Source of the DNA: Narthecium ossifragum
Taxonomy: Eukaryota; Streptophyta; Magnoliopsida; Dioscoreales; Nartheciaceae
Direction: 5' to 3'
Assembly (NCBI GenBank): GCA_963920575.1
Contig: OY986969.1
Location: forward strand, 5,218,001 to 5,282,000
DNA: 64,000 nucleotides
Made by a program: the position numbers and the translations under genes. Shown here one piece after another: positions 1-10,725 of this stretch (the stretch's first letter is position 1; each line of letters starts with the position of its first letter). The notes under the pieces were generated by a model. The model saw nothing but the letters and a program-made list of their open reading frames with translations. It was not told the DNA's origin and did no database searches.

Positions 1-1072
1 TAAAAATGAGAACAAAAAAGTCATGCATCCCATTTTTATCATTGAATAGGGAAAAATCGGCAAAAAAAGGAAAAGTTAGAAAAATATGAAAAATTATGGG
101 AAAGTGAGAATGATAAATGAGAATAATAATATTAAAAAATGACAAAAATGGATAAAAATGAAAAAATGTGGGTTATTATTCTCATTTTTATCATTCCGAA
201 AAAGATAAAAATGAATTTTTATCATTCCGAGAATGAGAAAAATTCCAAGAATTTCATTTTTATCATTTCGAGAATGCATTTTTATCATTCCGAGAATAAA
301 TTTTTATCATTTTTATCTTTGATAAAAATGGGAATCATAGTACTCATGCATCCCATTTTTATCATTGATAAAAAATAGGAACCAAAAGTTCGTGCATTTC
401 ATTTTTATCATTGATAAAAATGGGAATCACAGCACTCATGCATCCCATTTTTATCATTGATGAAAATGAGAACAAAAAAGTCATGCATTCCATTTTTATC
501 ATTGACAAAAATGACTTTAATCATTGATAAAAATGGGAATCACAACACTCATGCATCCCATTTTAATCAAAGAGTCATGCATCCCATTTTTATCATTGAT
601 AAAAATGAGAATGCCATTTTCATCATTGATAAAAATGAGAATAAAAGTCATTCATTCCATTTTTATCATTCCGAGAATGATGAAAATGGATTTTTATCAT
701 TCCGAGAATTTCATTTTTATCATTCCGAGGATGATAAAAATTCATTTTTATCATTCCAACATTTCATTTTTATTATTCCGAGAATGATAAAAATAAAAAT
801 GATTTTTGATCATTCCGAGACATTCCTAGAATTTCATTTTTATTATTCTGAGAATGATAATTTTTATCATTCCAAGAATTTGATTTTTATCATTCCGAGA
901 ATGATAAAAATTCATTTCATTTTTATCATTCCGAGAATTTTATTTTTATCATTCCGAGACATTCCGAGAATTTCATTTTTATCATTCCGGGAATTTTATT
1001 TTTATCATTCCGAGAATGATAAAAATGATTTTTTTTTATCATTTTTATCATTTCGAGTATGATAAAAATTCT
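1..1072. repeat. AT-rich palindromic tandem array
   Basis: The block is built from short units around TTTTTATCATT and its complement AATGATAAAAA. Two dialects are visible. From 1 to about 660 the units read CATCCCATTTTTATCATTG and are often followed by GATAAAAATGGGAATCA. From about 660 to 1072 they carry the centre ATTCCGAGAAT, so that ATCATTCCGAGAATGAT is close to a perfect palindrome. Short reading frames through it are low-complexity (repeated FYHSEN/FIFII strings) and are not genes. The left end is cut by the window edge. Confidence 0.85.
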
Positions 1073-1988
1073 CATGCTGATTTGGTGGGGCCTGGGATCG
1101 CCAGCGCACATGAAGACCCAAAGTTCATGGATGGAGAGAAAACAAAGTTTCTTGAGGAAGTGATATTCCAAAAATGACTTTAGCACGGGCATGCCTATTG
1201 ATTTTGGATTTACACGATGCATGTAAATATGTTTCTATATAATGCTTCAGATAATATTTTTCTTGGTTTTAAGTAGATAAGCCGACAAATACTAACATGT
1301 AAAATAGTGGGGGTGCTTGATGAGACAATGAACTGACAGAGTAGAGCAACCTCTTTCAGATATCAAACAAGTAACCAGAGACTAATATAATATAGTCACT
1401 TTTAATTTGGAGTAGGATGTAAAGAGTGAACATGGGAATACCATGATCACCAGTCCAGTATTTAGATCTCTCAGGCCATGCCATTTGTGCTAGCTCCAAC
1501 CAGGATCGACATTTTTCCATCCAATTTTTCAAACGAGGTTCAAGTTTCAACCCCAAAAGTAAGTGCATGTCTTACTGTACATCATTCATAACCACAGATC
1601 TGTGGCTAAATTGATCAGGCTATAGAGCACTCAGGAGTAACTTTTAGTCCATAGGTCGGTCTTTGTTTTTACTTGTGCGAGCGCAAAAGCGCCAACTTTT
1701 ATCACCTTTTGGATTCTTTGGCAGAGTACAACATTAAACAGTTTGGGTTTACCCCAAAACAGTCCGCATGGGCATATGAGCAGATAGTTTGTTGCATGTG
1801 GGGCTCTGGCCCCTTCCCCCTTTTTTTTTATAGGCATGTTTGGTTCCCATGAAGTGGTTTAAAGTGACTTCCGAGCTACTTCATGTGTTTGGTTACTCGA
1901 CCAAATCACTGTAGCCAAAGCTGCCACTTCCTATTTCGACTTCGGGTCTTTTTGGTCTGAAGTCATTTGAGTGGCATTTGAAGTGGCA
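1073..1988. other. Unassigned sequence up to the assembly gap
   Basis: I see no convincing gene here. The last 150 bases begin with GGCATGTTTGGTTCC, a string typical of the ends of plant miniature DNA transposons, but the other end would lie in or beyond the gap, so no element can be defined. Confidence 0.5.
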
Positions 1989-2188
1989 NNNNNNNNNNNN
2001 NNNNNNNNNNNNNNNNNNNNNNNNNNNNNNNNNNNNNNNNNNNNNNNNNNNNNNNNNNNNNNNNNNNNNNNNNNNNNNNNNNNNNNNNNNNNNNNNNNNN
2101 NNNNNNNNNNNNNNNNNNNNNNNNNNNNNNNNNNNNNNNNNNNNNNNNNNNNNNNNNNNNNNNNNNNNNNNNNNNNNNNNNNNNNNNN
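1989..2188. other. Assembly gap (200 N)
   Basis: Exactly 200 consecutive N. The round length suggests a placeholder rather than a measured distance. Frames that appear to cross it have no meaning. Confidence 0.99.
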
Positions 2189-2550
2189 ATGTGATCCCTA
2201 TCTTTATTGTTACTGTCATCTTCCTACCTTTCTTTTTTATCCACCAATCCATCTATCCATTTGCCTATCTATCCCTCAAATAATCCATTTGTCCAGCTAA
2301 CTACATAGATGTTTCTATCCAATTCATTTGCCTTCTTTGATCCGTTGATATGTTTTTGTGGATCGGATTTCGTATTTTCTGTTTTCAATGTGGAGTTCTG
2401 ATTGATTCAAAACCATCAACCGAAGAGTCTTACCCATATTCCTATCATACATTCATTGCTTTTAGATTCATTGCCTCAAGTGAAAATCCATATTCTGATT
2501 TTATGAGATATCCAGGTTCCTAGAATACCTCTCTCTCTCAGAGATTAGAG
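2189..2550. other. AT-rich stretch upstream of the nuclease relic
   Basis: Nothing recognisable apart from a short CTCTCTCTCTCAGAG run at about 2530, just before the ATG of the relic, where a leader would lie. No clear TATA box is seen. Confidence 0.4.
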
Positions 2551-3031
2551 ATGAAGATGGCTTCTGTGATCATCCAAACAGCAGCAACAGCATCGGCTCT
2601 GATGCTGTTGTCATCCTGTCTTCCAGCATTAATCCATGGATGGGGAATAGATGGGTATCTCATGATATGCCAAATAGCTCAGGTTTATTTTTCAACATTC
2701 ATTAGAATACTTGCATGCTTCATTAGTACCTTTGAGTTCACGAGTAAGCCTTCCTTGGTGGATTAAAAATACAGCTTTCAGAATTCAGATGAGAATGAAA
2801 TGCTTGCCCATGTCTTGCATTTTACTTTTTGTCAAAGTATACCTAGAAAATTTACAGTTCAAGGATCAAATCTGGAAAGAAAAAACAAATTACAGCATTA
2901 GTGTTGCATGTCTCCAGGATCGCTTGAGCAATGCGGCGGCCGTGGCAGTGAAGAATCTCCTCACGGATGATGCCAACAACGATCTTAGCAGTCTTTGCTC
3001 AGCGGCGGCGGGAGGCTTCCGTGGACGCTGA
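2551..3031 (+). pseudogene. S1/P1-type nuclease, 5' exons only (broken)
   Basis: Plant S1/P1 nucleases (ENDO1-5/BFN type) are secreted zinc enzymes that cut single-stranded nucleic acids. Exon 1 starts at ATG 2551 and encodes a hydrophobic signal peptide (about residues 1-30). Then comes the mature N-terminus WGIDGYLMICQIAQ, followed by a GT donor near 2683. After a 230-bp intron, exon 2 starts near 2914 after CTCCAG and encodes DRLSNAAAVAVKNLL and NDLSSLCS, both characteristic of the family. The Trp that opens the mature protein is present. The His expected at the sixth mature position (WGxxGH) is Tyr, removing one zinc ligand. The expected WAD motif after LCS is absent and the frame ends at 3029-3031. 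No later exons, with the remaining metal-binding histidines, were found in the next 6 kb. It is therefore a truncated relic; family assignment is fairly firm. Confidence 0.7.
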
Positions 3032-3547
3032 AGCATAGGTTAGTATGCTATTGGTGCTCTCGGTTCTTAATTGCTAAGATTATTAACCCCGCCTTTCATA
3101 GTTGATGCAATGAACATTTTTTTTTTATTTTGGCTTGAGTTTTGGAGTTGATTGGCGGTTGAGGTTGGATTTCAACCTATGCACATCATGTGTTCGATGA
3201 TATGTCGTAGTGATTTTTGATGTTATGCACGGTTGAGTTTTGCTTTCCAGCAATTCTATTGGTATGTCGATCGAAATTTTCATCTCAACGTATAAGCTAC
3301 AACATCACTGCAGCAAGTTGTATTTAAGTCTTTTTCGGATCGAGAATGCCTTTTATTGTGTCTTCATTTTTAGTGATATTTAATTCAGTTTTGAGGATGT
3401 TCGACTAAAAGCATATTTTGTTTATGAAGGTAATTGGGGCGCTGACTGATTTATGCTAATCATCAAAAGATTGAAGGGTGATATGCAATTGTTTTCTCAT
3501 AATTACGTGTGGTTATTTTGACAAAATCAGGCAAAAATTTCGAAGTA

Positions 3548-3669
3548 CTTTTAGATTTGAAGCAATGAATGTATGATTTAAACCAAATGTGCTTTTAGAT
3601 TTGAAGCAATGAATGTATGATTTCAACCAAATGTGCTTTTAGATTTGAAGCAATGAATGTATGATTTGG
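3548..3669. repeat. 44-bp tandem repeat, 2.8 copies
   Basis: CTTTTAGATTTGAAGC recurs at 3548, 3592 and 3636, giving a constant 44-bp period. The copies are nearly identical (one visible A/C difference in ATTTAAACC versus ATTTCAACC), suggesting a recent local expansion. Confidence 0.9.
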
Positions 3670-4641
3670 CTCTTTATGGACCTAGTGGCATGATTGGCAT
3701 TTTCACTTGACAGCATTCTTGGTACTACATATTCCTATAGGGCAATGGAAAAGTCTTACCCATCATTTTTGTTTTCCGCAACCAAGTCTTCTAGCATTAA
3801 AGTTCCCTAAAGATTCTGATAGTATTAGCTTTTGGTTTTCTAGCCAGTTTTGAAATATTGAAAATTTAGGTGCAAATGTGTGCAATGGGGTATTGAAAAA
3901 TACGCAGCTGTCTATTTTGTCCTTGCATATTCAGAGAATTAACAGACACATAAGCGCCCTCGTTCCTCTGTGCACAATGACGTAATAATGCTCCAATTGC
4001 GCTGCTGATCCTACGAAACCATCAAGAATAATGTTGTTTTCTCATTTCTAACCTTCAGAAAAATAGCTAAGCTTCGACTCTTTGGTTGACGGCGAGTGTA
4101 AAGTATACGAGGATCATTGTCCCCATACTATACCTGTACATATTTAAATACGCACATAATTCAGAAAATTAGATGAATCTTGATCCACAATGGAAGTCTA
4201 TGTTTAGATACACACATAATTCGTTTCAGAGCATTTGCTTCAAGGAGGCCATTAGATCATTGCTTTTATTTTATTCTACTTTTATCTCCTAAGACAGAAT
4301 ATATTTGATTCTTGACTCTGCCAAGCAATTAGTTGACTTTAGCATTCCTACATGCCATAAGAATTATTGGCTGAGTCATTTAAGTTGATAGGTGGTGGAG
4401 TATTAGTCACTGATACATGTCTGCCACTTTAATAGCTTAATTATATCTCCTAATCACAAGTCACATTGGATGCCAACTATAATGGGTGGGCTGGTATTAA
4501 TTTCAAGTCCATCATAGTTCTTAGTCGCAGGGGCTTAAACCAACCTTATAATCCTAGAAAGTAAATATTTTCTCTGTGTACCAGTTAATTGGTAACATAG
4601 ACATTATTTTGTTAGATATCTTTGATCTTTTCATGATATTA

Positions 4642-4861
4642 AGAATTATTGGTTCGTTAACTTTAGCATTCCTACAGGTGCATTTGATTATTGATTAACC
4701 TTTAATTAAATATTCATAGTCCATGGAGAAATGGTTAACCATTAATTGTGATGCATCATCTCAATTCTTCATATGATTACCAAATACCAAGTACTGATGG
4801 ACTATGAATTTGATTAACAACAAATTTGATGTTACAGAATTATTGGTTCGTTAACTTTAGC
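4642..4861. repeat. 26-bp direct repeat bracketing a 98-bp element
   Basis: AGAATTATTGGTTCGTTAAC, continuing with CTTTAGC, occurs at 4642-4667 and again at 4836-4861, so a 168-bp segment is bracketed by identical 26-mers. The miniature palindromic element at 4712-4809 lies inside. Confidence 0.85.
4712..4809 (+). mobile_element. 98-bp miniature inverted-repeat element, copy 1
   Basis: The unit begins ATTCATAGTCCAT and ends ATGGACTATGAAT, a perfect 13-bp terminal inverted repeat. The interior contains smaller palindromes (AATGGTTAACCATT and GATGCATC). A second copy lies in the opposite orientation at 6183-6280. The size and terminal repeats suggest a MITE, but the superfamily cannot be told from one locus. 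Confidence 0.7.
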
Positions 4862-6182
4862 TTTTTCTTTTTTCTTGGCTTTATTGTTTATATGTTCTTT
4901 TTAGGCGAAATTTCATGTCCTTATTCTAGATTATATGTTCTTTTCAGATTTTTCCTCTTATCTCGCGTGTAAATTTATTGTTCTTCTTCTGGATTATATG
5001 TTCTTTTCAGTTTTTTCCTTCCACTGTTATGTGCACGTTTTTTCTCTTTTTTCCTCTTTATGTCTAAAAACTACTGATCTTGAGCTTTTGCAGCTACTTT
5101 GTTTGTTGTTTGAATTCACTGTTTATGGTAGTTGTTGACTTATGTAGACTAATTTGAATTGTTCCGATTCATAACTTCAATCTATTTTCTCAAGCATATG
5201 TTAAGTACTGCTACATTATTACCCAAAACTCTATTAGTTCATATACAATCAGTTCCTTCTAAGATGATTCAGCAGCCACATTCTGAAAACTGCAATTAGC
5301 TTTGGTTAATACAAAACTTGATTCACTAAACTGCTGATGTTTTCAACTAATTTTTAGTTCTTTATTCACTCTAAGCTAGATTCCTCTTCCATATAAAACA
5401 TGGTCTTTTCTTTCTGGCAGCTTTGTTGGGCAAATTGTAAGTCATAAGCTTGGAGAGGTTGGATTTGGCCATTTTTACAAGGTGATCTTCTTTTGCAAGT
5501 CATAATCTTAGATAGGTTGGATTTTGCTATGATTGGCAAATGTAGAATAGTTGCTGACAAGATTCTTTTGCATTATGATAAAGACAGAATGCATATATCT
5601 AGGTTGCTGAGAAAAACCATAAGATTCGAGTTTTCAGTTTATCCAAAATAGAAGTGAAAAAATAATGTTTGAAGAAAAAAATTATGGTAAAGCTAGGGAC
5701 AGACTGATAAAATAAGTATCTTGGCTAGCCTTTCAGTTCTTTTTTTCCTTCTTTTGTGTTCCCCTACATGTGAGACCCCAAATTCTGAACTCAATAAATT
5801 GACAACCTTTTGCTTTCCAATGTTTGAAGAAAGCTTGGCTGTTGTTAAAATTCATCTACATGCTATATGACCTTTGTGTTTCTATATCAATAATGGTTTT
5901 CTTTTTAGTTTCGGAATTTCTTTCTCTCTCTATTTTTATTCTCTTCAACCATTCCTTCAATTCCGTAGGTTTTTTTATCCTAAGAATCTAAATATTTTTC
6001 TTATAAAGCAAAGGGTAGAAAATAAATCAGATAATTTTTCGATCAAAAGCACTATGTGAAACCTTCAATTTTTTATTTACTTTGTGGTTTCTGTTTATAA
6101 GATACATGTTGATGTATAAGTCCTGTTCATTTGTGATGTTTCGAACAAAACCTTGCAAAACCAGTAATCCATTTTCATTTGG

Positions 6183-6280
6183 ATTCGTAGTCCATCAGTA
6201 CTTGGTATTTGGTAATCATATGAAGAATTGAGATGATGCATCACAATTAATGGTTAACCATTTCTCCATGGACTATTATT
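6183..6280 (-). mobile_element. 98-bp miniature inverted-repeat element, copy 2
   Basis: The reverse complement matches 4712-4809 over the full 98 bases with three differences, all in the terminal repeats. The identical length and the end of similarity at the same place on both sides support a discrete mobile unit rather than a random duplication. Confidence 0.7.
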
Positions 6281-8888
6281 ACTATATGTTAGTGATGCAG
6301 GACAATTTATAGGAATAGCGTTGTACGAAAAAATGCAAATTAGCTACTATAATGACGCAATAATTACAGAAATGAAGGCTTATGTGGTAGTATTGACTTT
6401 TATGCAAGTAATGATACGAGATTCAACAATTAACATAAATGCAGCAGTTGCAAACTATTTGACTTCTATTCCTATTCGAAGTAACTTTTAAGAAGCAGAG
6501 TGACTCTTTCAATGAGTGTAAGACATTCGATTAAGATCCTTTGAACCTAGGATATTTGATTCTAGATTTATGGAAGTCTAGATTAGTTTGGTTTCAAGAA
6601 TCAGGGAAGGTTTTAAGTTAATGGATTTTAGAGCTTTATTTCAGTATTAGAAGGGACTTTATTTGCTCGAATATAGAGAAGAAGAAGGGAAGGAAGCATA
6701 AAGTATGAGGCAAACTTTTTTCCAATCTTTCCAAGGATATTGAATGGTAATTCCTGCTAATATCGCAAAATTCTCTATCTAAACTCATATGTCAAGATCA
6801 AACACATACTTTAAGCATGAGTTCATAAGTCTGACTTTGACTAGAAGGATATTATCTTAGGATGTAATATATATAGCCCAATGTGAGCACCAGTTGGGTA
6901 CACTCCCAAAAATATTTATTCAAATATATTAGGTCATCAAATATATTAGTTTTCTACTTTGGTTAGTTTTGAAAGGGAAGCATTAGTTTTATTCATTGAC
7001 AACAAGTTTAATTGATCATCAGGGCAGGTACATAGTTCCCAAAGATTTAACTGTCTTTTGCTTATCTTCTACTCTGTTTCATAGAGCATGGGAAATGCAA
7101 ACTTCTTTCTTGACTGTTGACTGAGCTATTCATATTTAGTAGTTATGCATGGACTGAATATTTTCTGAAGTCAGCTAGGGTGCATGTGGGGCATATGGAG
7201 CGTTGGATTCAAGACCAATTGTATATGCTTAAATGGATTCCACTGCATATGATTGTTTTGATCGACTTATCTGGATATTCGATAATGACATTCTTCTTTT
7301 GTTTGATACTATTGTAGATCTGGTGAAAGCAGCCCCTGATGACCACTAGAAGTTCCTAGCGGACTTGGTTTGGATTCATGATGAGGTAATCTGCTTTTCT
7401 GGACGGTAACTTGATTGCTTAGTAGCTAATGTATGCTTTGATATAACTGCGGACTTGGTCCGTTCCAATATTGATTTTTCTCAATTTCATATCCTGATTG
7501 AAAACCTTAAAATAAAGTACAAACATTTATGGTAGCCTTTTCATATTGCTTTCTCATTTAGAAGCTATCTGATGAGCCAAATTTGTCCTTTTAATCTGAG
7601 TGCAGTGCAAGGTATGCATGTAAACATTCATTTGTACGACATCTGAGACGAAATGCAAGGAACATGCTGAAGCAAAGCACCCTAAAACTGATCTGTTCCA
7701 GTGTTTTCCTCACCTTAAGAAGTTGTAATGAAAAATTGAGTTCATCTATTCCTGTCAATCTAGATTATGTGTGAGAATGTGTGATCAAATATGTAATTAA
7801 AACTCCAACTAAAGTTGATTATGTTATCTATAGAATCGCAATCTGCCATATGATAAGCTCAATCTCTTTTAGCTCAATCTTTGGGGTGATCAAAATGGAA
7901 CAATTAAGCTCCCGTTCTGTAGATCATATACTGAATCTGTCTTTTTTGCTCAATCTCTTTTAGCGTTATAAGCATTTGGTGACTATTTTTAGTAGAATTT
8001 GATTCGAAGTTATAGAATGCAATAGTTATTCTGACAATAAATTCTGTTTGGTTCATGAACATATTGATTAATCTCCACTTCATTTCTCTGTTTTCTTTTG
8101 TATAGGCCAGCGAGAGGAATAAACTCCTTTAACAGTTAAATCAGCAGCTCCCCTTCTCCCAAACGAACATAACAATTGTCTATTGAGTAAATATCGTCTG
8201 TAGCCATGTTTGATTTTTTTGAATGGTCATGTAAAATGCTACAAAAGCCATATGTACTCCATAACTGCTTGGCATTTGTGTATATTAAACTTTAAAATAA
8301 GGGATCCAGTGAATTAATATATGTTGATTTGTGTATATTAACATCATCATTAGCCATGTTTGATTGTTTTGATGAAGATGTAGCCTTTATATATAATGTT
8401 GATTTCTCTGCTTTGAAGTTGGTGATTCAAAGGCCTCAGCAACAGTAGATGATCATATGAATAAATAAATAGGTGAGGACTTGGGAGAAAGGTGTGCAGG
8501 AATGTAAAAATGGAGTGCTCACCTTCTTTCTCCTCATCCTCTATTAGCTTTATTAGCTATTGAGAGAATTTGATTGGCATTGGGCAGGAGTTTAAGGTGC
8601 TTCTTGGCTTATCTCCATTGCAAGGAATAATAAGAGATTTGTCTTTATTATAATAATGTAAGCTTGATTCTTTCCTATATTGTGTGATGTTGGCAACTAT
8701 AATTTCAAATTGGAAGGCACTATTCTTATCATTTTGCAAATGATTTGATATTCTTTTCAATTGTATTTTGTGGTGAACATATTCATAAATAGTGATTCAT
8801 TTGTAGGAGGCATATTAGGTGTTTGAGAAAGAAATTTGTGATTTTGAAAATCTCGAACTTAAAATGCGCTAGGAGTAAGCATTAATTT

Positions 8889-10725
8889 TATTATAAAAAA
8901 ACTGATTTCACATACTAAAACCTGGTAGTACTCACCCGTGCGGCCTATATTAATAGGAAGGGGTCGGGAGAGATGAGACAGAGAGAACCGTTCCAAATCG
9001 TGCCTGGCACGGGTTCTCACTAGGCCTCGCCGAATATGAACACTACATCCTTATATGATAGGATAGTTATAAGGATCCCTAAAATTTTGGGATAAGTATT
9101 TATAATGTAATACACTGTTTGTATATCACGAAGACTTTGGGATATAAAATGATGAGAGAACCATTACTTAAAATAATACATCCATTTACCTCGAATGTAG
9201 CGAATTTTCCTTTGCAATCGAAATTTCATACTCAATTTATTAACATTATTTTTAAAATGGTATATTATTGTTATTACTTATGTGAAAACCTTTAAGAGAA
9301 TCTTTTTTTTTTGTATGACGCCAGCTGAAGTTATATCTCACAATGAGTGCCTTAAACTAGCCCATCACAAGTGGGCAACCAACTATCGTAATGAACACTA
9401 CATCATTGGAAATAACAGGACAAAGGTACTCGCTATTTTTAACCATATCAATTGCGAATCGATAATCACACTATACAAGAATAACAAATTCCCCACGTCA
9501 TCAAGCCTTTAGCAGAGGATTTCTTAAAGCAAATGACCATTACTTTGCTAATGGCCTCAATTTGCAAAGACTGTGCCAGGGGCATGGGTTATCTTTTTAT
9601 GTGGATTTATGTTTCTGGAATCCCAAAAAATCCTCCTTTGTTTTTTATTCATGACACAATGAAGCAGAATAGAAATGAGGAAGAGAATAAAATATTGTAG
9701 AAGAAACAACTCGGAGAGGTTACATTATAACTGTACATTTTCTGGGAAAGAATAACGTGTGATGTTGTCTGTATTCGAGAGAACCGTGCCCAACCGTGCG
9801 AGTAAACACTAGTGTGTGTGTATATATATAAGAAATGGGGTTGGATGGCCAACCCAACCCCCCCCCCCCCCCCCCCCCCCCCCTTCTTCACCGCTCACCT
9901 AGTATTTGTATATAAGAAAAGGTTGTCTCCTATCTGGACACTAGAGTGATTAAGAATAGTCATCTGATTATTTCTTAATCACACAATGATCTCAATTTCA
10001 AAGATCTTCATGGAAGCTGGAAGCCCCCTCATCTTTATATCATGCCTTTCATCATCAACTTAATTCTAATCTAAGCTCAAGCGTATACACTGCAAGTCTG
10101 CAACACTTGGAGGAAAGGATAAAACCTAGAGAACAAAGCAAAAGAAAGGGTAGGCTTACGTTGCAGAAATCTAATCAAAATGGAATCTTATAAGCAGAGT
10201 CAAGATCTGAAAACACTCTCCCAAGTACATCACTTATAGCCCATAAAACTAACAATTGGCGCCCAATTTGAATGGGATCAAGGATCTTCAGAGCATTACC
10301 AACAGCAGCAAAAAAAGGTTCATGGGTGCAATACATTCACAAAGGGTCTCATGCAGCTTATCACTGCATTCTGTACATTTATTGTCAAATGATACAATGC
10401 GGATTGACCCAAAGTTACAATCATAGCCCTCAAACTATCAAGCACTGATATGGGCAATTTTAAATACACCAAAGTTTTACCATGTACACTACGCTTTTTT
10501 TCCCCATTCGGTGGAGAATTACCACCGAATCATATGCTGATGCTCAGTGAACAATGGCCGAACTGAAGAAATATTAAACAGTTTGGCCATTGCCAACCAA
10601 ACATGTTTTTATACACCAAATGAGAAAAAGGTGTTGTGTACTCAGAAAATGTGGTGTATTGAGAATTCCCCCAATAATATACATACCAAAACTTCGATAT
10701 GTACAATTAACTACCCCCTCCCAAT
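8889..10725. other. Intergenic sequence downstream of the MACPF gene
   Basis: No gene seen. It includes GAGAGAACCGT-type strings near 8981 and 9777, a GT then TA dinucleotide run at about 9813-9830, and a long C tract. The part nearest 10725 would contain the 3' untranslated region of the minus-strand MACPF gene; I see no clear polyadenylation signal that fixes its end. Confidence 0.5.
9858..9883. repeat. Homopolymer of 26 C
   Basis: Twenty-six consecutive C on the plus strand directly after AACCCAA. The length is unreliable in most sequencing chemistries. It is a potential i-motif or G-quadruplex site. Confidence 0.9.

Larger units (their letters stand above)
3032..8888. other. AT-rich intergenic sequence
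   Basis: About 5.9 kb with no gene I can support. It contains the 44-bp tandem repeat at 3548-3669, the duplicated 26-mers at 4642 and 4836, and two 98-bp miniature elements, listed separately. Smaller local duplications include TAAGTCATAAGCTT-like strings near 5440 and 5497, and GCCATGTTTGATT at about 8204 and 8354. Short frames such as 4935-5138 and 7117-7317 have no recognisable motif. Confidence 0.6.

Noticed and set aside
457..1062. 201-residue frame in the AT-rich array
   Set aside because: Pure translation of the ATCATTCCGAGAATGAT repeat.
1893..2300. Frames crossing the N run
   Set aside because: They consist mainly of unknown residues across an assembly gap.
7117..7380. Possible exon near 7117-7380
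   Set aside because: A short open stretch with a few protein-like strings, but no family motif, no splice partner and a stop within.
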